From assembly GCF_007097385.1 (NCBI RefSeq), contig NZ_VJZS01000001.1:186001-250000 (forward strand): DNA of 64,000 bases, read 5' to 3'. Each line of letters starts with the position of its first letter. Positions within the stretch are counted from its first letter, which is position 1. A program made the position numbers and the translations under genes. Shown here in pieces: positions 1 through 10,210 of the stretch. This stretch comes from Flavobacterium sp. ZT3R18 (GTDB lineage Bacteria > Bacteroidota > Bacteroidia > Flavobacteriales > Flavobacteriaceae). The notes under the pieces are model-generated. The model was not told the DNA's origin and made no database searches. It saw only the letters and a list, made by a program, of their open reading frames with translations.

Positions 1-2237
1 AAAACGGAAAAATGTCTCGTCATTTCCAATTAGAAGCAAATATGACTTTATCTGGTGCTGCTGCCGATAAGCGTGTTGCAATGTCAACTGCGAATCAAAA
101 ACAAGCATTAGTTGTTATTTATAATAGTATTACTGGATCTTCAGTTGCAACTAATTTAGATGCAGCTTATAAAGCAGAAGTTACTAAGGCAGCTCAGCAA
201 TTAAAAGCAGCTGGTTCAAAAGGAGTTCTTGTGTCTGGTATTCAAGATAAAAATGCTCAATTATTAGTTTTGGCTATTAATCAAGTATTGGCTAGTGAAG
301 TATTTAATACTTCAGGAACTAGACAAATCCGTAAAGGATCAAACGAAAAAGTAGCTCAGTTAGTAAAAGATATGAATGCAGGAAGTGTTCATACTTTAAT
401 TATGAGTGGTGTTAATCCGGTTTATACTTTGGCAGACAGCAAGTCATTTGTTGAAGGTTTGAAAAAGGTTAAAACTTCAGTTTCATTATCTTTAAAAGAA
501 GATGAAACCGCATCGTTAACTACAATTGCTGCTCCAGTTCCTCATTATTTAGAGGCTTGGGGAGATTTAGCTTTGACAAAAGGAACTTATAGTATTACAC
601 AACCGACTATTCGCCCGTTATTCAATACAAAACAATTTCAAGATATTTTATTATCTATAAACGGTATTCCTGGAGCTTACTATGATTACTTGAAAGGGTA
701 TTCGGCTTCTGTGATTGCTGGTTCATCATGGAATAAAGTTTTGCATGATGGGGTTTATGTTGGTGCTATACCTACAGCTACTGCGGGTACTGCAGATTAT
801 AGCGCTGCCGCTAATGCGTTGGCGCAAGCAAAACCTGCTGCTGGTCTTGAATTAGTATTGTATACTAAAACAGGAATGGGAGATGGTCAACAAGCGAATA
901 ACCCATGGTTGCAAGAGTTTCCAGATCCATTAACAAGAGTATCTTGGGATAACTATGTTACGGTTTCTAATGCTGATGCTAAAAGATTAGGTCTTTCTAA
1001 CGAGATCGTTGCTAATGGTGGTTTGAATGGTAGTTATGCTACGCTTACTGCTGATGGTGTTACCTTTGATAAAGTGCCAGTTATTGTTCAGCCAGGTCAA
1101 GCTGTTGGAACTGTTGGTATGGCTCTTGGTTACGGTCGTAAAGCGGCTTTAAAAGAAGAAATGCAAGTAGGTATAAATGCTTACGCCTTATATACAGGTT
1201 TTAATAATGTACAATCTATTACATTAGTAAAAGCAGATGGAGCACACGAATTTGCTTGTGTTCAAGGTCAAAAAACATTGATGGGTAGAGGGGATATTAT
1301 TAAAGAGACTTCTTTAGAGATATTCAATACCAAAGATGCAGAAATTTGGAATGAAAAACCAATGGTTTCATTGGATCATAAAGAAGTTGAAGCTACTTCA
1401 GTAGATTTATGGGGTTCATTCGATCGTTCTACAGGACATCATTTTAACCTTTCTATCGATTTGAATGCTTGTACAGGATGTGGTGCGTGTGTAATTGCAT
1501 GTCACGCTGAAAATAATGTACCAGTTGTTGGTAAAGATGAAGTAAGAAGAAGTAGAGATATGCACTGGTTGCGTATTGACAGATATTATTCTTCTGAAAG
1601 TACTTTTGAAGGCGACAATGAAAGAAAAGAGAATATCGCAGGTTTATCTAGTTCATTATCTACATTTAATGAAATGGAAAAAGCGGGAGATAATCCACAA
1701 GTTTCTTTCCAACCGGTAATGTGTCAACACTGTAATCATGCTCCTTGTGAGACTGTTTGTCCAGTTGCTGCAACATCACACGGTCGTCAAGGACAAAATC
1801 AAATGGCTTATAACAGATGTGTTGGTACTCGTTACTGTGCTAACAACTGTCCTTATAAAGTACGTCGTTTTAACTGGTTCTTGTACAACAAAAACAGCGA
1901 ATTCGATTATCATATGAATGATGATTTAGGTCGTATGGTTTTAAATCCAGATGTAAACGTTCGTTCTCGTGGAGTAATGGAAAAATGTTCTATGTGTATT
2001 CAAATGACACAAGCAACAATTTTGAAAGCTAAAAACGAAGGAAGAGTTATTGCTGATGGAGAATTCCAAACCGCTTGTTCAAATGCTTGTTCTACTGGAG
2101 CGATGGTATTTGGAGATGTAAATGATGCAGCAGCTGTGGTTGCAAAACTTGCAGAAGATGAAAGAAGTTATCATTTATTGGAGCATGTTGGGACAAAACC
2201 AAATGTTGTATACCACGTTAAAGTTAGAAATACCTAG
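1..2237 (+). CDS. actB: Alternative complex III subunit B, molybdopterin-like/Fe-S protein (5' truncated)
   Basis: C-terminal ~745 residues of the ACIII iron-sulfur subunit, which with ActA-F oxidises menaquinol and passes electrons to cytochrome c or directly to the oxidase. The frame is open to the window edge: codons for N-G-K precede the ATG at 12, so that ATG is internal and the true start lies upstream. The N-terminal part resembles a molybdopterin oxidoreductase domain that in this family lacks the cofactor. The last third holds four ferredoxin-type cysteine clusters (about nt 1469-1502, 1723-1764, 1819-1853, and CSMC near 1987 with CSNAC near 2074). It heads an operon with actC at 2274. 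Family members are about 1000 aa, so roughly a quarter is missing to the left. Confidence 0.93.
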   Translation, partial: NGKMSRHFQLEANMTLSGAAADKRVAMSTANQKQALVVIYNSITGSSVATNLDAAYKAEVTKAAQQLKAAGSKGVLVSGIQDKNAQLLVLAINQVLASEVFNTSGTRQIRKGSNEKVAQLVKDMNAGSVHTLIMSGVNPVYTLADSKSFVEGLKKVKTSVSLSLKEDETASLTTIAAPVPHYLEAWGDLALTKGTYSITQPTIRPLFNTKQFQDILLSINGIPGAYYDYLKGYSASVIAGSSWNKVLHDGVYVGAIPTATAGTADYSAAANALAQAKPAAGLELVLYTKTGMGDGQQANNPWLQEFPDPLTRVSWDNYVTVSNADAKRLGLSNEIVANGGLNGSYATLTADGVTFDKVPVIVQPGQAVGTVGMALGYGRKAALKEEMQVGINAYALYTGFNNVQSITLVKADGAHEFACVQGQKTLMGRGDIIKETSLEIFNTKDAEIWNEKPMVSLDHKEVEATSVDLWGSFDRSTGHHFNLSIDLNACTGCGACVIACHAENNVPVVGKDEVRRSRDMHWLRIDRYYSSESTFEGDNERKENIAGLSSSLSTFNEMEKAGDNPQVSFQPVMCQHCNHAPCETVCPVAATSHGRQGQNQMAYNRCVGTRYCANNCPYKVRRFNWFLYNKNSEFDYHMNDDLGRMVLNPDVNVRSRGVMEKCSMCIQMTQATILKAKNEGRVIADGEFQTACSNACSTGAMVFGDVNDAAAVVAKLAEDERSYHLLEHVGTKPNVVYHVKVRNT

Positions 2238-2273
2238 TACAAAAATTATTAATTAAGAATCAAATAAAGGATT

Positions 2274-3677
2274 ATGTCGTCTCACTACGAAGCAGCCATT
2301 AGAAAACCCTTAGTTATAGGTGATAAATCATATCACGATATAACTGTAGACGTAGCCGCACCTATTGAAGGTAAAGCAAATAAACAATGGTGGATTGTAT
2401 TTTCAATCGCATTAACCGCTTTCCTTTGGGGAATGGGGTGTATTATTTACACTGTATCTACCGGTATTGGAACTTGGGGATTAAATAAAACAGTTGGTTG
2501 GGCTTGGGATATTACTAACTTCGTTTGGTGGGTTGGTATTGGTCACGCAGGAACACTTATCTCTGCAGTGCTATTATTATTCCGTCAACGATGGAGAATG
2601 GCCATTAACCGTTCAGCGGAGGCAATGACAATTTTCTCTGTAATTCAAGCAGGTTTATTTCCAATTATACACATGGGTCGTCCATGGTTGGCTTATTGGG
2701 TATTGCCAATTCCAAATCAATTTGGATCATTATGGGTAAACTTTAACTCCCCTTTACTTTGGGACGTGTTTGCGATATCAACGTATCTTTCGGTTTCATT
2801 GGTTTTCTGGTGGACTGGTTTATTGCCTGATTTTGCTATGTTGCGTGATAGAGCTATTACTCCTTTCAACAAAAGAGTCTATTCTATATTAAGTTTCGGA
2901 TGGAGCGGTAGAGCTAAAGATTGGCAACGTTTTGAGGAAGTTTCATTAGTTCTTGCTGGACTTGCAACACCTCTTGTACTTTCTGTACATACGATTGTAT
3001 CGATGGACTTTGCTACCTCTGTTATTCCGGGATGGCATACTACGATTTTCCCTCCGTACTTCGTTGCTGGAGCGGTATTCTCTGGATTTGCAATGGTAAA
3101 TACTTTGCTTATCATTATGAGAAAAGTTTCTAATCTTGAAGCTTATATAACTGTTCAACATATCGAATTGATGAACATCGTAATTATGATTACGGGTTCT
3201 ATTGTAGGTGTTGCTTATATTACTGAGTTATTTATCGCTTGGTATTCAGGAGTTGAGTACGAACAATATGCATTTTTGAATAGAGCTACTGGACCTTACT
3301 GGTGGGCTTATTGGGCAATGATGTCTTGTAATGTATTTTCTCCGCAATTCATGTGGTTCAAAAAATTAAGAACTAGTATTATGTTTTCTTTTATCATTTC
3401 AATTGTTGTAAACATTGGAATGTGGTTTGAAAGATTTGTAATTATCGTAACTTCTTTGCATAGAGATTATTTACCATCTTCATGGACAATGTTCTCTCCT
3501 ACATTTGTTGATATTGGAATTTTTATCGGAACAATAGGTTTCTTCTTTGTACTTTTCTTATTGTATGCTAGAACATTCCCTGTTATTGCACAAGCCGAGG
3601 TAAAAACAATATTGAAAGCTACTGGAGAACGTTATATTAAAGAAAGAGAAGCTAATAAAAATTCACATCATGAGTAA
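2274..3677 (+). CDS. actC: Alternative complex III membrane subunit C (NrfD/PsrC-like)
   Basis: 467-aa polytopic membrane protein of the NrfD/polysulfide reductase family. It has about ten hydrophobic segments rich in Trp and Phe, for example the stretch TNFVWWVGIGHAGTLISA near residue 85. In ACIII this subunit binds quinol in the membrane next to the Fe-S subunit ActB. It starts 36 nt after actB, and its last 8 nt overlap the start of actD, as expected for translationally coupled subunits. Length is normal for the family. The small reverse-strand ORFs inside it are shadows. Confidence 0.93.
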   Translation: MSSHYEAAIRKPLVIGDKSYHDITVDVAAPIEGKANKQWWIVFSIALTAFLWGMGCIIYTVSTGIGTWGLNKTVGWAWDITNFVWWVGIGHAGTLISAVLLLFRQRWRMAINRSAEAMTIFSVIQAGLFPIIHMGRPWLAYWVLPIPNQFGSLWVNFNSPLLWDVFAISTYLSVSLVFWWTGLLPDFAMLRDRAITPFNKRVYSILSFGWSGRAKDWQRFEEVSLVLAGLATPLVLSVHTIVSMDFATSVIPGWHTTIFPPYFVAGAVFSGFAMVNTLLIIMRKVSNLEAYITVQHIELMNIVIMITGSIVGVAYITELFIAWYSGVEYEQYAFLNRATGPYWWAYWAMMSCNVFSPQFMWFKKLRTSIMFSFIISIVVNIGMWFERFVIIVTSLHRDYLPSSWTMFSPTFVDIGIFIGTIGFFFVLFLLYARTFPVIAQAEVKTILKATGERYIKEREANKNSHHE

Positions 3678-4194
3678 TAGAGTTATATACGCCATTTATA
3701 ATGACGATGATATATTGATGGATGCCGTAAAAAAAACACGTGCAGCTCATCATCATATTGAAGAAGTTTTCACCCCTTTTCCAGTTCACGGATTGGATAA
3801 AGCAATGGGACTTGCACCAACACGATTAGCGATTTGCGCTTTTATATATGGTTTGTGCGGTTTGTCTTTTGGAACTTGGATGATGAATTTTATTATGATT
3901 CAGGATTGGCCTCAAGATATTGGTGGTAAACCGAGTTTTAGCTATATTGATAACATGCCGGCTTTCGTGCCTATTATGTTTGAAGAAACAGTATTTTTTG
4001 CGGCTCACTTAATGGTAATTACTTTTTATATGAGAAGTAGATTATGGCCTTTTAAAGAAGCAGAAAATCCTGATGTGAGAACAACAGATGACCATTTCTT
4101 GATGGAAGTAGCTGTTAATAACAACGAAGAAGAATTGATTTCTTTTTTCGAGGGTACAGGTGCAGTAGAAGTTAAAGTAATCGATAAGCATTAA
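3670..4194 (+). CDS. actD: Alternative complex III subunit D (DUF3341)
   Basis: 174-aa DUF3341 protein. It has a soluble N-terminal ferredoxin-like region (to about residue 50), then two membrane helices (about residues 55-80 and 95-120), and a short acidic cytoplasmic tail. It is the peripheral/membrane ActD subunit of alternative complex III. The 8-nt overlap with actC and 8-nt gap to actE place it inside the act operon. No metal-binding cysteines are visible, consistent with a structural role. Confidence 0.9.
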   Translation: MSNRVIYAIYNDDDILMDAVKKTRAAHHHIEEVFTPFPVHGLDKAMGLAPTRLAICAFIYGLCGLSFGTWMMNFIMIQDWPQDIGGKPSFSYIDNMPAFVPIMFEETVFFAAHLMVITFYMRSRLWPFKEAENPDVRTTDDHFLMEVAVNNNEEELISFFEGTGAVEVKVIDKH

Positions 4195-4202
4195 TTGTAG
4201 AT

Positions 4203-4751
4203 ATGAAAAGTTTATATAAAATAACACTTATATTTGGTTTAATGATTTTAGTTGCTTCATGTCATAATGATGCCAACCCAAATTATCAATATTTTCCAAA
4301 TATGTACGAAGCCGTGAGTGCTGAAACGTATGCGACTGCTCCAGTTGATGTATTTAAAAATGGTAAAGAAGGTCAACTTCCTGCTCCTGGATCAATAAAT
4401 AGAGGTTTTGAACCTTTTGACTATGCAAATACGCCTGAAGGTTATGCATTAGCTAAGGCTAATTTAAAATCTCCTTTAACAGTTGAAGAAAGAATTTCTG
4501 ACAAAGGAAAAGAGCTTTTTGATATTTATTGTATTAGTTGTCACGGTGCAACTGGTGATGGTAAAGGAAAATTAGTTGAAAGAGAAAAATTTCTTGGTGT
4601 TCCTAATTATAAAGACAGAGAAATTACTGAAGGAAGTATTTTTTATGTAGAAACTTATGGTTTAAATGCTATGGGTTCACATGCTAATCAAATGAGTGCT
4701 CACGAACGTTGGTTAGTTGCTGACTATGTTCTTAAACTAAAAGCACAATAA
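4203..4751 (+). CDS. actE: Alternative complex III monoheme cytochrome c subunit E (lipoprotein)
   Basis: 182-aa lipoprotein-anchored c-type cytochrome. The N-terminus is a type II signal with lipobox LVASC (Cys 20), and a single covalent heme motif CISCH occupies residues 110-114. A downstream Met (in the NAMGSHANQM region) is a plausible axial ligand. In ACIII this subunit carries electrons from the Fe-S subunit side out to cytochrome c oxidase. It sits between actD and actF in the standard act order. Confidence 0.92.
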   Translation: MKSLYKITLIFGLMILVASCHNDANPNYQYFPNMYEAVSAETYATAPVDVFKNGKEGQLPAPGSINRGFEPFDYANTPEGYALAKANLKSPLTVEERISDKGKELFDIYCISCHGATGDGKGKLVEREKFLGVPNYKDREITEGSIFYVETYGLNAMGSHANQMSAHERWLVADYVLKLKAQ

Positions 4752-4781
4752 TAATTGTTGAACTAACTGATCGTAATAGAT

Positions 4782-6104
4782 ATGTATACATTTTCAAGTA
4801 AATTAAAAACTTTTTCTTTCGTCTTAATGGCTGTTGGTCTTTTAGGAATTGGATATGGTTTTTTAACTGCACCTAAAGACATTCAAGATGTTGAAAAAAT
4901 ACTCGCTGCTGATGCTCATGGTAGTCATCATGAAGCTAGCAGTGAATCTGAAGGAGCACATGCAGTTTCTGCTGAAGCAAAAGTTAAAGCAGAACATACG
5001 GAGCACTTAACTCATGTTTTGCATCAATTAGAAAATAAACCTTGGTCAGCATTATATGTGGCTTGTATTTTCTTTATGCTTCTTTCTATGGGTACCCTAG
5101 TTTTTTATGCTATTCAACAAGTAGCTCAAGCTGGATGGTCTCCGGTTCTTTTTAGAGTAATGCAAGGGATCACGGCTTACTTGCCAGTAGGATCTGTAAT
5201 TTTCTTTGTATTTTTAGTTCTTTGTGGATTACATTTCAATCATCTTTTTATATGGTTGGATCCTGAAGTAGTTGCACATGATAAAATAATTGCTAATAAA
5301 GCTGGATATTTAAACTTTCCTTTCTGGATTGTAAGAGCTGCTATATTTTTGTTAGGATGGAATGCATATCGTTATTTCTCTAGAAAAAATTGTTTAGCTC
5401 AAGACGAGTCAGATGACAATAGTTTTTACAAAAAGAATTTTAACATATCTGCTATGTTTTTAGTTTTCTTTATTGTTACTGAATCTATTATGTCTTGGGA
5501 TTGGATTATGTCTATCGACCCACATTGGTCTAGTACTCTTTTCGGATGGTACGTTTTTGCTAGTTTCTTTGTAAGTGGTATTACCATGATTGCAATGGTT
5601 ACTGTGTATTTGAAATCTAGAGGGTATTTAGAAAATGTAAATACAAGTCATATTCATGATTTAGCTAAGTTTATGTTCGGTATTAGTGTGTTTTGGACTT
5701 ACTTATGGTTCTCTCAATTCATGTTAATATGGTACGCTAATATTCCAGAGGAGATTACATATTTTGTTACTAGAATTCAAGTTTATAATTTACCATTCTT
5801 TGGTGCTGTTGTTATGAATTTCTTATTCCCAGTTTTAATTTTGATTAATACTGATTTCAAACGAATCACTTGGATTTTAGTGATGGCTGGTATCGTAATA
5901 TTGTTAGGTCATTATGTTGATTTCTTTAACATGATCATGCCTGGTACTGTTGGTGGAAGTTGGTTTATCGGTATTTCTGAAATTGCTTCAGTTTCATTCT
6001 TTCTTGGATTATTTATTTTTGTTGTCTTCTCAGCATTAACTAAAGTTCCTTTGTTACCAAAAAGAAATCCATATATAGAAGAGAGTAAACATTTTCATTA
6101 TTAA
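4782..6104 (+). CDS. actF: Alternative complex III membrane subunit F
   Basis: 440-aa integral membrane protein with about ten transmembrane segments, the ActF quinol:cytochrome c oxidoreductase subunit paralogous to the NrfD fold of ActC. After the first helix there is a His/Glu/Ala-rich periplasmic loop (about residues 45-85). Thirty nt separate it from actE and 19 nt from the subunit II gene, so ACIII and the terminal oxidase are encoded as one transcription unit, in line with known ACIII-oxidase supercomplexes. Confidence 0.9.
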   Translation: MYTFSSKLKTFSFVLMAVGLLGIGYGFLTAPKDIQDVEKILAADAHGSHHEASSESEGAHAVSAEAKVKAEHTEHLTHVLHQLENKPWSALYVACIFFMLLSMGTLVFYAIQQVAQAGWSPVLFRVMQGITAYLPVGSVIFFVFLVLCGLHFNHLFIWLDPEVVAHDKIIANKAGYLNFPFWIVRAAIFLLGWNAYRYFSRKNCLAQDESDDNSFYKKNFNISAMFLVFFIVTESIMSWDWIMSIDPHWSSTLFGWYVFASFFVSGITMIAMVTVYLKSRGYLENVNTSHIHDLAKFMFGISVFWTYLWFSQFMLIWYANIPEEITYFVTRIQVYNLPFFGAVVMNFLFPVLILINTDFKRITWILVMAGIVILLGHYVDFFNMIMPGTVGGSWFIGISEIASVSFFLGLFIFVVFSALTKVPLLPKRNPYIEESKHFHY

Positions 6105-6123
6105 TATTTAAAGAGATAAACAG

Positions 6124-7281
6124 ATGACAAGTTTGTTGGTAATTATAGTTTTAGTTTTATTGGCTGTTGCTTTATGGCAATTGACGAAAATTTTCGACCT
6201 AACGCAAGTAGGTTCGACTTCGGACAATTCCCAAATTGCAACCGATGAAGATAATAATGTACAAGGGTATTTGATGTTTGGTTTTTTAGCCTTCATTTAC
6301 ATTTTTACAATTTATGGTGTATTTACTTGGGGGCCTTTGGTTCTTCATACACCTGCTTCTGAGCATGGTGCGCTTATTGATAGTTTAATGAATATCACTT
6401 GGGTATTGATTTTTATAGTTCAGGCTATAACTCAAGTTTTGTTGCATTATTTTGCTTTTAAATATAGAGGTAAAAAAGATCAAAAAGCATTATATTTTGC
6501 TGACAATAATAAGTTAGAAGCAATTTGGAGTGTTATTCCTGCTGTAGTTTTGGCTGGTTTGATTCTGTACGGACTTTATGCTTGGACAAATATTATGTTT
6601 GTTGATGAAGATGAAGATACCATTGTAGTTGAATTATATGCGCAACAATTTAAATGGACAGCTAGATATGCTGGTGCAGATAATGTTTTAGGTAAAGCGA
6701 ATGTGAGGTTGATTGAAGGGGTTAATACTTTGGGTGTTGATTTGTCAGATCCTTATGCTCAAGATGATATTGTAGTTTCAGAACTGCATATTCCTAAAGG
6801 AAAAAAAGTACATTTCAAAATGCGTTCTCAGGATGTTTTGCACTCGGCTTATTTTCCTTACTTTAGAGCACAAATGAATTGTGTTCCAGGGATGGTTACT
6901 GAGTTTGCCTTCACTCCAATTTATACTACTGCTGAGTATCAAGCTTTGCCTTATATGATAGAGAAAGTAGCTAATATAAATGCATTAAGAGCAAAGAAAA
7001 GTTTAGAACTTGTTGCTAAGGGAGAAACTGCTTTAGATCCTTACACTTTCGATTATTTACTATTGTGTAATAAAATTTGTGGAGCTTCTCATTATAACAT
7101 GCAAATGAAAGTTGTTGTTGATACACCAGAAGAGTATAAAAAATGGTTAAGTGACAAAGCAACTTTGGTTAGCGAAGTAAAAGCGGCTAATGCTACTCCA
7201 GAACCAGTTGAAGGAGGGGTTAAATCTGATTCAACTCAATCGAAAGATACTGCAGCTGTTGCTAAAATAGCGATGAAATAA
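6124..7281 (+). CDS. coxB: Cytochrome c oxidase subunit II
   Basis: 385-aa subunit II of an aa3-type heme-copper oxidase. The N-terminus has three hydrophobic stretches (about residues 1-18, 55-75 and 90-115) before a periplasmic cupredoxin domain. CuA ligands are present: His240, and the C-x3-C-G-x2-H-x2-M motif with Cys315, Cys319, His323 and Met326. No c-type heme motif is fused at the C-terminus, so this is not a caa3 subunit. It lies between actF and subunit I. A Thr/Ala/Lys-rich tail of about 30 residues follows the CuA domain. Confidence 0.94.
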   Translation: MTSLLVIIVLVLLAVALWQLTKIFDLTQVGSTSDNSQIATDEDNNVQGYLMFGFLAFIYIFTIYGVFTWGPLVLHTPASEHGALIDSLMNITWVLIFIVQAITQVLLHYFAFKYRGKKDQKALYFADNNKLEAIWSVIPAVVLAGLILYGLYAWTNIMFVDEDEDTIVVELYAQQFKWTARYAGADNVLGKANVRLIEGVNTLGVDLSDPYAQDDIVVSELHIPKGKKVHFKMRSQDVLHSAYFPYFRAQMNCVPGMVTEFAFTPIYTTAEYQALPYMIEKVANINALRAKKSLELVAKGETALDPYTFDYLLLCNKICGASHYNMQMKVVVDTPEEYKKWLSDKATLVSEVKAANATPEPVEGGVKSDSTQSKDTAAVAKIAMK

Positions 7282-7309
7282 TTATTAAGAAAATTTAAAG
7301 TATAAATAT

Positions 7310-9106
7310 ATGTCAGCAGAAGGTCACGATCACGGACAGGATCACGAACACGAACACCACCATAAAGACACTTTCATTACTAAATATATTTTTAGTATTG
7401 ATCATAAAATGATTGCCAAACAATACCTTATTACAGGTATTATTATGGGAGTAATTGGTGTAACTATGTCTTTGCTTTTTAGAATGCAATTGGCTTGGCC
7501 AGAAGAATCTTTCAAGATTTTCAATATATTACTTGGAGATAAATGGGCTCCAAACGGGGTAATGACTAATGATATTTACTTGTCTTTAGTTACTATACAT
7601 GGTACCATAATGGTATTCTTTGTGCTAACCGCAGGATTAAGTGGAACCTTTAGTAATTTATTAATACCACTTCAAATTGGGGCTCGAGATATGGCTTCGG
7701 GTTTTATGAATATGATCTCTTATTGGTTGTTCTTCTTGTCAAGTGTAATCATGATTTGTTCTTTGTTTGTTGAGTCAGGACCTGCTAATGCTGGTTGGAC
7801 AATTTACCCTCCCTTGAGTGCTTTGCCGCAAGCCATTTCTGGTTCTGGATTAGGAATGACTTTATGGTTGGTTTCTATGGCTATATTTATTGCGTCTTCT
7901 TTAATGGGATCATTGAATTACGTAGTTACGGTAATCAATCTTAGAACAAAAGGAATGTCTATGACAAGATTGCCTCTTACAATTTGGGCTTTCTTTGTTA
8001 CTGCTATTATTGGTATTGTTTCTTTCCCAGTTTTATTATCAGCGGCATTATTATTGATTTTTGATAGAAGTTTTGGTACTTCTTTCTTCTTATCTGATAT
8101 TTATATAGCTGGTGAAGTATTGCATTACCAAGGTGGTTCGCCTGTATTGTTCGAGCATTTATTTTGGTTTTTAGGACACCCTGAAGTATATATTGTAATC
8201 TTACCTGCACTGGGGATTACTTCTGAAATTATTGCAACGAACTCTCGTAAGCCTATTTTTGGATACAGAGCGATGATCATGTCAATTATTGCAATTGCAT
8301 TTTTATCTACAATTGTATGGGGACACCATATGTTTATTTCAGGTATGAATCCTTTCTTAGGATCTGTATTTACCTTTACTACATTGTTAATTGCGATTCC
8401 ATCTGCTGTAAAAGCATTTAATTATATCACAACGCTTTGGAAAGGAAATCTTCAATTGAATCCAGCTATGTTGTTTTCAATAGGTTTAGTTTCTACTTTC
8501 ATCACGGGAGGTTTAACAGGGATTATTTTAGGAGATAGTACTTTGGATATTAATGTTCATGATACTTATTTCGTTGTAGCTCACTTTCACTTAGTAATGG
8601 GTATTTCTGCTCTTTATGGAATGTTTGCTGGAGTGTATCACTGGTTTCCTAAAATGTTCGGTAGAATGTTGAATAAGAACTTAGGATATGTACACTTTTG
8701 GGTAACTGCAATTTGTGCTTATGGAGTATTCTTCCCAATGCACTTTATTGGATTAGCAGGTTTACCAAGACGTTATTATACCAATACAAACTTTCCATTG
8801 TTTGATGATTTGCAAAATGTAAACGTATTGATTACAACTTTCGCTTTAATTGGTGGAGCTTTTCAATTAGTATTTTTGTATAACTTCTTTAGTAGTATTT
8901 TCTACGGTAAGAAAGCAGTTCAAAACCCATGGAAATCGAATACTTTGGAGTGGACTACACCTGTAGAACACCTACACGGTAACTGGCCAGGAGAAATTCC
9001 TCACGTACACCGTTGGCCTTATGACTACAGTAATCCTGCTCACGAAGAGGATTTTGTACCTCAAACGGTTCCAATGAAAGAAGGGGAAGTAGTTTTACAT
9101 CACTAA
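7310..9106 (+). CDS. coxA: Cytochrome c oxidase subunit I
   Basis: 598-aa catalytic subunit of a heme-copper oxygen reductase with about 12 membrane helices. Metal ligands can be read directly: His97 (low-spin heme), the GHPEVY motif with CuB His290 and cross-linked Tyr294, His339-His340 (CuB), and the HFH pair His425 and His427 (heme a3 and heme a). The Tyr in GHPEVY places it in the A1-type class. The first 20 residues are His/Asp/Glu-rich. It is the last gene of the act-cox operon, followed by a terminator at 9123-9156. Subunits III and IV are not here but at 27.6-29.5 kb. Confidence 0.95.
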   Translation: MSAEGHDHGQDHEHEHHHKDTFITKYIFSIDHKMIAKQYLITGIIMGVIGVTMSLLFRMQLAWPEESFKIFNILLGDKWAPNGVMTNDIYLSLVTIHGTIMVFFVLTAGLSGTFSNLLIPLQIGARDMASGFMNMISYWLFFLSSVIMICSLFVESGPANAGWTIYPPLSALPQAISGSGLGMTLWLVSMAIFIASSLMGSLNYVVTVINLRTKGMSMTRLPLTIWAFFVTAIIGIVSFPVLLSAALLLIFDRSFGTSFFLSDIYIAGEVLHYQGGSPVLFEHLFWFLGHPEVYIVILPALGITSEIIATNSRKPIFGYRAMIMSIIAIAFLSTIVWGHHMFISGMNPFLGSVFTFTTLLIAIPSAVKAFNYITTLWKGNLQLNPAMLFSIGLVSTFITGGLTGIILGDSTLDINVHDTYFVVAHFHLVMGISALYGMFAGVYHWFPKMFGRMLNKNLGYVHFWVTAICAYGVFFPMHFIGLAGLPRRYYTNTNFPLFDDLQNVNVLITTFALIGGAFQLVFLYNFFSSIFYGKKAVQNPWKSNTLEWTTPVEHLHGNWPGEIPHVHRWPYDYSNPAHEEDFVPQTVPMKEGEVVLHH

Positions 9107-9122
9107 TATTTCAAAATTATAT

Positions 9123-9156
9123 AAATGCCTTTCAATCTTGAGAGGCATTTTTTTAT
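9123..9156 (+). terminator. Intrinsic terminator of the act-cox operon
   Basis: Perfect 8-bp inverted repeat AAATGCCT (9123-9130) and AGGCATTT (9143-9150) with a 12-nt loop, followed by a T run. It starts 17 nt after the coxA stop. The ATG in its left arm (9125) is in frame with ruvB but lies in the stem, so it is not the ruvB start. Confidence 0.85.
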
Positions 9157-9187
9157 ATACAATGATTACTTTTTTTACCTTTATCCA

Positions 9188-10210
9188 ATGAATGAAAACT
9201 TAGATCCAACCAATAATAACTTCAGCTCTGAGGAACTTGATATCGAAAAAAGATTAAGACCCTTGTCTTTTGATGATTTTGCGGGTCAAGATCAGGTTTT
9301 AGAGAATCTTAAAGTTTTTGTAGCCGCTGCCAATCAGCGCAATGAAGCTTTAGACCATACCCTTTTTCATGGGCCTCCAGGATTAGGTAAAACTACTTTG
9401 GCTAATATTCTTGCCAATGAATTGCAAGTTGGTATAAAAATAACTTCAGGCCCCGTTTTGGATAAACCGGGAGATCTTGCTGGATTACTAACTAATCTGG
9501 AAGAAAGGGATGTGTTGTTTATAGATGAAATTCATCGTTTAAGCCCTATAGTGGAAGAATATTTATATTCGGCAATGGAAGATTTTAAGATTGATATTAT
9601 GATCGAATCTGGGCCTAATGCCAGAACGGTTCAAATTAATCTCAACCCTTTTACACTTATTGGCGCTACCACACGTTCGGGACTTTTAACAGCTCCTATG
9701 CGGGCTCGTTTTGGTATTTCATCTCGATTGCAATATTATACTACGGAACTTTTGACATCGATTGTTGAGCGTAGTGCTTCTATTTTTAAAATGCCTATTT
9801 CTATGGAAGCGGCTATTGAAATTGCGGGTAGGAGCAGAGGGACTCCTCGTATAGCCAATGCTTTACTGCGTCGTGTTCGTGATTTTGCCCAAATAAAAGG
9901 GAATGGTACAATTGACATTGAAATTGCTCGCTATGCCTTAAAGGCGCTTAATGTAGATGCTCATGGACTCGATGAGATGGATAATAAAATTTTGAATACT
10001 ATTATTGATAAATTCAAAGGAGGTCCCGTTGGTCTTTCTACATTGGCGACAGCCGTGTCTGAAAGCAGCGAAACTATCGAAGAAGTGTATGAGCCTTTCT
10101 TGATTCAAGAGGGTTTCATTATGCGTACACCTAGAGGACGTGAAGTAACGGATAAAGCCTATAAGCATTTAGGAAAAATTAAAACGAATATTCAAGGAGG
10201 CTTGTTCTAA
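9188..10210 (+). CDS. ruvB: Holliday junction branch migration ATPase RuvB
   Basis: 340-aa AAA+ helicase motor that, with RuvA, drives Holliday junction branch migration. Walker A is GPPGLGKTT (Lys68), and Walker B/DEIH is FIDEIH. The arginine-finger region follows GATTRSG, and there is a C-terminal winged-helix DNA-binding domain. I start it at the ATG at 9188 because the longer frame (ATG 9125) begins inside the preceding terminator stem and adds a non-conserved Phe/Tyr-rich leader. ruvA lies 4.6 kb downstream, separate from it. Confidence 0.95.
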   Translation: MNENLDPTNNNFSSEELDIEKRLRPLSFDDFAGQDQVLENLKVFVAAANQRNEALDHTLFHGPPGLGKTTLANILANELQVGIKITSGPVLDKPGDLAGLLTNLEERDVLFIDEIHRLSPIVEEYLYSAMEDFKIDIMIESGPNARTVQINLNPFTLIGATTRSGLLTAPMRARFGISSRLQYYTTELLTSIVERSASIFKMPISMEAAIEIAGRSRGTPRIANALLRRVRDFAQIKGNGTIDIEIARYALKALNVDAHGLDEMDNKILNTIIDKFKGGPVGLSTLATAVSESSETIEEVYEPFLIQEGFIMRTPRGREVTDKAYKHLGKIKTNIQGGLF